Origin: Candidatus Obscuribacterales bacterium
GTDB taxonomy: Bacteria; Cyanobacteriota; Vampirovibrionia; Obscuribacterales; Obscuribacteraceae
Assembly: GCA_021732025.1 (NCBI GenBank)
Contig: JAKFVU010000079.1
Location: 1 to 58,409 of the forward strand
Reading direction: 5' to 3'
Length of the DNA: 58,409 nucleotides
The translations under genes were made by a program, and so were the position numbers. This document shows positions 55,181-58,409 of this stretch, piece after piece (positions within the stretch are counted from its first letter, which is position 1; the number at the start of each line of letters is the position of its first letter). Under the pieces are notes generated by a model, which was not told where the DNA came from, did not search any database, and saw only the letters and a program-made list of their open reading frames with translations.

Positions 55181-55249
55181 AAAAGGTGTCGCGGAAAGCG
55201 AAGACTCTAAATTGGAAATTTGAGAAGGAAGAACCTTCATAGCCGCGAC
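55181..55249 (-). repeat. 69-bp element, copy 2 (upstream of TPR/CxxC gene)
   Basis: Second copy of the element at 54427-54495, 754 bp away in the same orientation, with GTCGCGG/CCGCGAC ends at 55249-55188. On the minus strand TATAGA lies 6 bp before it, as a possible -10 box, so transcripts could begin with the element. It ends 28 bp before the likely TTG start. The frame inside it (MKVLPSQI...) has no ribosome site. Confidence 0.85.
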
Positions 55250-55278
55250 TACAAGTCTATACCCTCTGTTTGAAAGAG

Positions 55279-56016
55279 CTAGTCGTCAAGCATGAGCTCT
55301 AATCGTCTTTTATAATTATTGAGAAAATCGCGAGTAACAGAGAAGTGCTCAAGATTCTCGTACTTATCTTCACGGATACCGGTTTCGTCAAAGACCAAAA
55401 TCTTGCTTGATGGATAAGCTAACAGTATCGGCGAATGAGTAGCGATGATAAATTGCGAACCGTCCTGCACTAAATCATGAATACGCACTAAAGCAGCCAG
55501 TTGCCGCGAGGGTGAGAGGGCTGCTTCTGGTTCATCCAGAAGATAAATCCCCTTCCCTCTAAATTTATTGACGATAGTAGCCATGAAAGATTCGCCATGA
55601 GACTGACGGTGCAGCGACTTACCGCCATATGAACTGAGATAACCCACCTCATCCATGTAGGTAGCCAGGTTGTAGAAACTTTCCGCCCGCAAGAAATAGC
55701 CATCTTTAGGATGAGCATGACTCTTTTTTGCTTTGAGAAACTCCTGCAATCCAGATGAGCCGCCGGCATCATCAATCTGCACATTCTTCGTGCCACCTTG
55801 GGCACTAAAACCAAGCAACAGAGCAATGGCTTCAAGAGCAGTTGACTTACCAGAGCCGTTTTCGCCAACAAAAAATGTGACGTCCTCATGAAATTCCATA
55901 TTGTCTAAATCTGCAATAGCTGGAATTGAAAAAGGATAAGACTCGATGTCAAAGCCATCAAGCATATGAATAGAGCGAATATATGGCTTGTCTTTAGAAA
56001 AGCTTTTGTTTACCAC
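55279..56016 (-). CDS. ABC/RecF-type ATPase (AAA)
   Basis: 245 residues. Walker A TFFVGENGSGKSTALEAIALLLG near residue 48-70; a Q-loop region is less clear. A signature-like SHGESFMATI near 140 is followed by Walker B KGIYLLDEPEAALSPSRQLAAL and the switch histidine in FIIATHSPILLAYP. This compact form lacks membrane domains and resembles stand-alone predicted ATPases (COG3910-like), different from ABC importers. Its role is not known. Its start overlaps the end of the small membrane protein gene by 7 bp, so the two are coupled. Confidence 0.88.
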   Translation of the reverse strand: MVNKSFSKDKPYIRSIHMLDGFDIESYPFSIPAIADLDNMEFHEDVTFFVGENGSGKSTALEAIALLLGFSAQGGTKNVQIDDAGGSSGLQEFLKAKKSHAHPKDGYFLRAESFYNLATYMDEVGYLSSYGGKSLHRQSHGESFMATIVNKFRGKGIYLLDEPEAALSPSRQLAALVRIHDLVQDGSQFIIATHSPILLAYPSSKILVFDETGIREDKYENLEHFSVTRDFLNNYKRRLELMLDD

Positions 56017-56576
56017 CAGTAAGCGGCCCAGAGTAAGTCGCCACCAATTAAAATCGCCACAGGCAATTGCTTGTCATCAAAATAGACATCGGCATCGACA
56101 GCGGGAGAGGCGGCATTGGCTTCTTTCGCTTGCTCAAAGCTAGTCAACAACCCGCTCATTTTCTCGACTGCGGCTTTACTAGCCGGATCTACCTTCAGTT
56201 TTTGAAGACTCGGACCAGCCGAGTCTATCGGCGATAAATCAAGCTTGTAACCTGGCGAACTCTCTGAATTCCAAAAGAGAAATTGTTTTTCGAGGCCAGT
56301 TAGTGACATCTTAGTTGGAGCTGGGGCTGTTGATGACAGAACAGCCACCGCGTGTTGCTTGACAAGAAGCACCGATTGCAAGCCTCGCCCGACAAAAATG
56401 GCAGCACCAATGGGAAGAATTAGCAGATAGAGAAATTCACCTTTTGCCAGCAGCGGCAATAGCGGCAACAGACAAAGAATCAGGGCGAAAACAGCCATTT
56501 TAGTAATATGGCCTTTCGCTTCAGCAAGGTATTGCTGAAGTAATTTATCGAAGTCTTGGACGGTAGTCGAAGTCAT
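56010..56576 (-). CDS. Small membrane protein of unknown function
   Basis: 188 residues. Two adjacent membrane helices (MAVFALILCLLPLLPLLA and FLYLLILPIGAAIFVG) lie at about 26-65, preceded by a short polar N-terminus and followed by a cytoplasmic or periplasmic domain rich in Ser/Ala/Pro, ending DLLWAAYWW. No motif recognised. Coupled to the ATPase gene (overlap 56010-56016), suggesting that the two products work together. Confidence 0.72.
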   Translation of the reverse strand: MTSTTVQDFDKLLQQYLAEAKGHITKMAVFALILCLLPLLPLLAKGEFLYLLILPIGAAIFVGRGLQSVLLVKQHAVAVLSSTAPAPTKMSLTGLEKQFLFWNSESSPGYKLDLSPIDSAGPSLQKLKVDPASKAAVEKMSGLLTSFEQAKEANAASPAVDADVYFDDKQLPVAILIGGDLLWAAYWW

Positions 56577-56651
56577 TTAAATACCAGTTAGTCATGCGCC
56601 AATCAAAGCAAGTATGACATCACTTTGGCATCACTAGATAACTGACCAATT

Positions 56652-56849
56652 CTAAAGAGCACGCATACTCTGAATGCAAATAACCTGGGCGCTTCCGCCG
56701 TTTGCCTCAGTATATTGCTGACTGCGAGCGGCCCGCTCACTGGCAAGAAACGCATACATGGTGGCTGCCATTTCTTCGGGCGTGGCACCAGTTTGCTTGC
56801 GACGCAATTTCTCAGAAAGAAAACTAACTAGATTTTGATTGTCATTCAT
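56652..56849 (-). CDS. Small protein of 65 residues
   Basis: MNDNQNLVSFLSEKLRRKQT, then GATPEEMAATMYAFLASERA and a Gly/Ser/Gln tail. Mostly two amphipathic helices; no known family. The amino-acid balance (Glu/Ala/Arg helices) and an AGG-containing site about 10 nt before the ATG support a real gene. An overlapping frame (56603-56788) on the same strand has poor composition and is rejected. It sits at the head of the membrane-protein/ATPase group, with a 75-bp gap. Confidence 0.6.
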   Translation of the reverse strand: MNDNQNLVSFLSEKLRRKQTGATPEEMAATMYAFLASERAARSQQYTEANGGSAQVICIQSMRAL

Positions 56850-56911
56850 TATCCGTACCTAAGTAATCTCTAAAGTTATCTATGAGGTTATCCGTAAACT
56901 CTTGCCTACTC

Positions 56912-58409
56912 TTAGCCTCTGGCTTTAGCGCGATAAGCTTTTGACTTGGGCTTATCTTTTTTGCTTGCTGATTTCTTCTTACCCGTCTTATTTGGTTTAG
57001 CCACTTTCTTCTTGGTCAAATCAGATTTTGCTCGAGATTCGCGAACCGGCGCTAGGCGCGCCTCGCCCACCCGGCGAGAAGCGGCCACTTTACTACCACT
57101 CACTCTTGCTGCCGCTCTTACTCGTCTGCGCAAGCGCGCTTTAGCTGCACTAATTTCATCAATCACCACTTCTGGTTCTTGAGCAATTGATATGGTCAAT
57201 TCTGCTAGTGCTGGTACAACACTGATAACTGCTGGTTCGCTCGCGGCTAGCTCTTGAGCTTCTGCCAGAGCTTGCAATTCGTCTAGTCGACCGGAGCCAA
57301 TATCGATCAAAACTGATTCAAGGGCATCAATCATGAAATTGATTTGTGATTCAGTGATGATTAGTGGTGGCTCAATTCTAAAAGTGCAATTTGAATTGAG
57401 TGTAGAAGCGACGATCACGCCTCTATGGAAAAGCTCAACCTGTACGGCTTCACGCAGATCTTTGCTGGTGAACTCAAGACCAATCAATAAGCCCTTACCG
57501 CGTACATCAAAAATGCGCTCAGGATAGCGTTCTTTCAATTCGTTCAGCTTACGCATGAAATAATTGCCCATCAAAGCAGCACGAGCAGGTAAATGCTCGT
57601 CTAACAAGACTTCAATACAGGCCGATGCGGCTGAACAAGCCAGGGGATTGCCACCAAAAGTAGAGTTGTGAATAGTTGGGTTTGGCTCAAGCACTTTCCA
57701 GATTTTGGCTGAAGCCATGAAGCAACCGATCGGCATAACGCCGCCGCCCAGAGCCTTAGCTAAGCAAAGAATGTCTGGAACAACACTTTCATGCTCACAA
57801 GCAAACATGCGACCAGTGCGTCCCATACCGGTTTGCACTTCATCCAGAATTAAAAGAATGCCGTGCTTCTCAGTAAGCTGACGAACCTTACGCAGATAGC
57901 CATCCGATGGCACGTTGATGCCGCCTTCACCTTGAATTGGCTCAAGAATTACAGCTGCAGTATTCTCATTAATAGCTGCTTCCATGGCTTCGATGTTGCC
58001 GAACTCAACATGACTGAAACCGTTTAATAAAGGAGCGAAGGGCTTGCGGAACACGTCACGACCGGTAGCAGAGAGAGCACCCATACTGACGCCGTGATAG
58101 GCATTCTTGGTGGAAATAATCTCAGTTTTGCCAGTGTACAAACGGGCTAATTTGATAGCACCTTCAACAGCTTCACTACCGCTGTTGCAGAAAAATGAAT
58201 ATTGCAAATCACCAGGGGTGATTGCAGCCAACTGACTGGCAAGGTGAGCAGACCATGGATTAATCAGTTCTTGACTGTGTAAACAGACTTGGTCGAGCTG
58301 CATTTTTACAGCTTCAATCACGCGCGGGTGACGGTGGCCAACGTTGAAGATGCCGTATCCGCCCAAACAATCGAGGTAACGACGACCCTTATTGTCGTAG
58401 GTATAAACA
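56912..58409 (-). CDS. patA: Putrescine-type aminotransferase with basic C-terminal tail, N-terminus cut
   Basis: The frame is open to the window edge (VYTYDNKGRRYLDCLGGYGI), so the start lies outside. Class III PLP enzyme: FFCNSGSEAVEGAIKLAR binds phosphate, LILDEVQTGMGRTGR has the cofactor Asp, and the Schiff-base Lys lies in LCLAKALGGGVMPIG. CLGGYGIFNVGHRHP and LHSQELINP match putrescine aminotransferase (YgjG/PatA) better than acetylornithine aminotransferase. After the enzyme ends, about 110 extra residues follow: an acidic/Ala stretch, then Arg/Lys/Ala-rich sequence ending in SKKDKPKSKAYRAKARG, like a histone H1 tail. Confidence 0.88.
   Translation of the reverse strand, partial: VYTYDNKGRRYLDCLGGYGIFNVGHRHPRVIEAVKMQLDQVCLHSQELINPWSAHLASQLAAITPGDLQYSFFCNSGSEAVEGAIKLARLYTGKTEIISTKNAYHGVSMGALSATGRDVFRKPFAPLLNGFSHVEFGNIEAMEAAINENTAAVILEPIQGEGGINVPSDGYLRKVRQLTEKHGILLILDEVQTGMGRTGRMFACEHESVVPDILCLAKALGGGVMPIGCFMASAKIWKVLEPNPTIHNSTFGGNPLACSAASACIEVLLDEHLPARAALMGNYFMRKLNELKERYPERIFDVRGKGLLIGLEFTSKDLREAVQVELFHRGVIVASTLNSNCTFRIEPPLIITESQINFMIDALESVLIDIGSGRLDELQALAEAQELAASEPAVISVVPALAELTISIAQEPEVVIDEISAAKARLRRRVRAAARVSGSKVAASRRVGEARLAPVRESRAKSDLTKKKVAKPNKTGKKKSASKKDKPKSKAYRAKARG

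Noticed and set aside
55154..55240. N-terminal extension of the TPR/CxxC protein from ATG 55240
   Set aside because: The stretch is mostly the duplicated 69-bp element, also found where it does not join a downstream gene; the TTG at 55153 gives a proper signal peptide. Not fully excluded.

Overview
The window looks like chromosome of a Gram-negative, non-photosynthetic relative of Cyanobacteria, most likely Obscuribacterales/Vampirovibrionia (Melainabacteria). This is inference from gene content, not a database result. The support is an apolipoprotein N-acyltransferase (implying an outer membrane), an SLH-repeat protein, many secreted TPR proteins, an MGDG-synthase-like glycosyltransferase, and an archaeal-type aspartyl-tRNA synthetase. 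No phage, plasmid, IS or CRISPR signature was seen. Codon use looks uniform by eye.

Layout. 1-5861 (-): YaeQ-like protein (cut by the window edge), a large secreted TPR protein, mutS. 5932-8970 (+): secreted lysine-rich protein, roadblock/LC7 protein, SLH protein with a Pro/Gln-rich tail. 9008-15599: uppS, YqeG-like HAD phosphatase, secreted TPR protein, alpha/beta hydrolase, MGDG-synthase-like glycosyltransferase and secreted lipase-like hydrolase, together a lipid and envelope neighbourhood. 15600-17419: hairpin-rich leader and archaeal-type aspS. 17408-24480: an envelope-polymer O-acylation neighbourhood, with ATP-grasp, SGNH-like and TPR genes on the minus strand and MBOAT plus a second SGNH-like gene on the plus strand. 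24481-27308: repeat-rich convergent gap, secreted helical protein, Rieske oxygenase. 27401-30763 (+): sugar operon (class I aldolase, D-lyxose isomerase-like cupin, HAD phosphatase, MFS permease). 30799-34205 (-): a cobalamin riboswitch with its terminator, followed by a hotdog thioesterase, an amine-transporter-like MFS protein and a Tat-exported amine oxidase.

34386-44366: secreted three-repeat protein, addA and addB, tRNA-Arg(CCG), a Crp/Fnr regulator and recA. AddAB produces the single strand that RecA uses, so this is a compact double-strand-break repair locus. 44445-50203: lnt, a secreted SRPBCC protein, a small unknown, an atypical SDR and a secreted repeat/Gly-rich protein. 50204-52215: a possible structured RNA, an inverted repeat and hutH. 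52251-56849 (-): a TerD-like protein, a TPR/zinc-motif secreted protein, an ABC-type ATPase, a small membrane protein and a 65-residue protein. Two of these genes are preceded by copies of one 69-bp element with complementary ends. 56912-58409: putrescine-type aminotransferase with a histone-like basic tail, cut by the window edge.

The least explained items are the 69-bp element duplicated upstream of two unrelated genes, the cobalamin riboswitch controlling a thioesterase (and perhaps amine genes), a short hairpin/ORF motif shared by the thioesterase and Rieske leaders, and the paired SGNH-like genes flanking the MBOAT gene.
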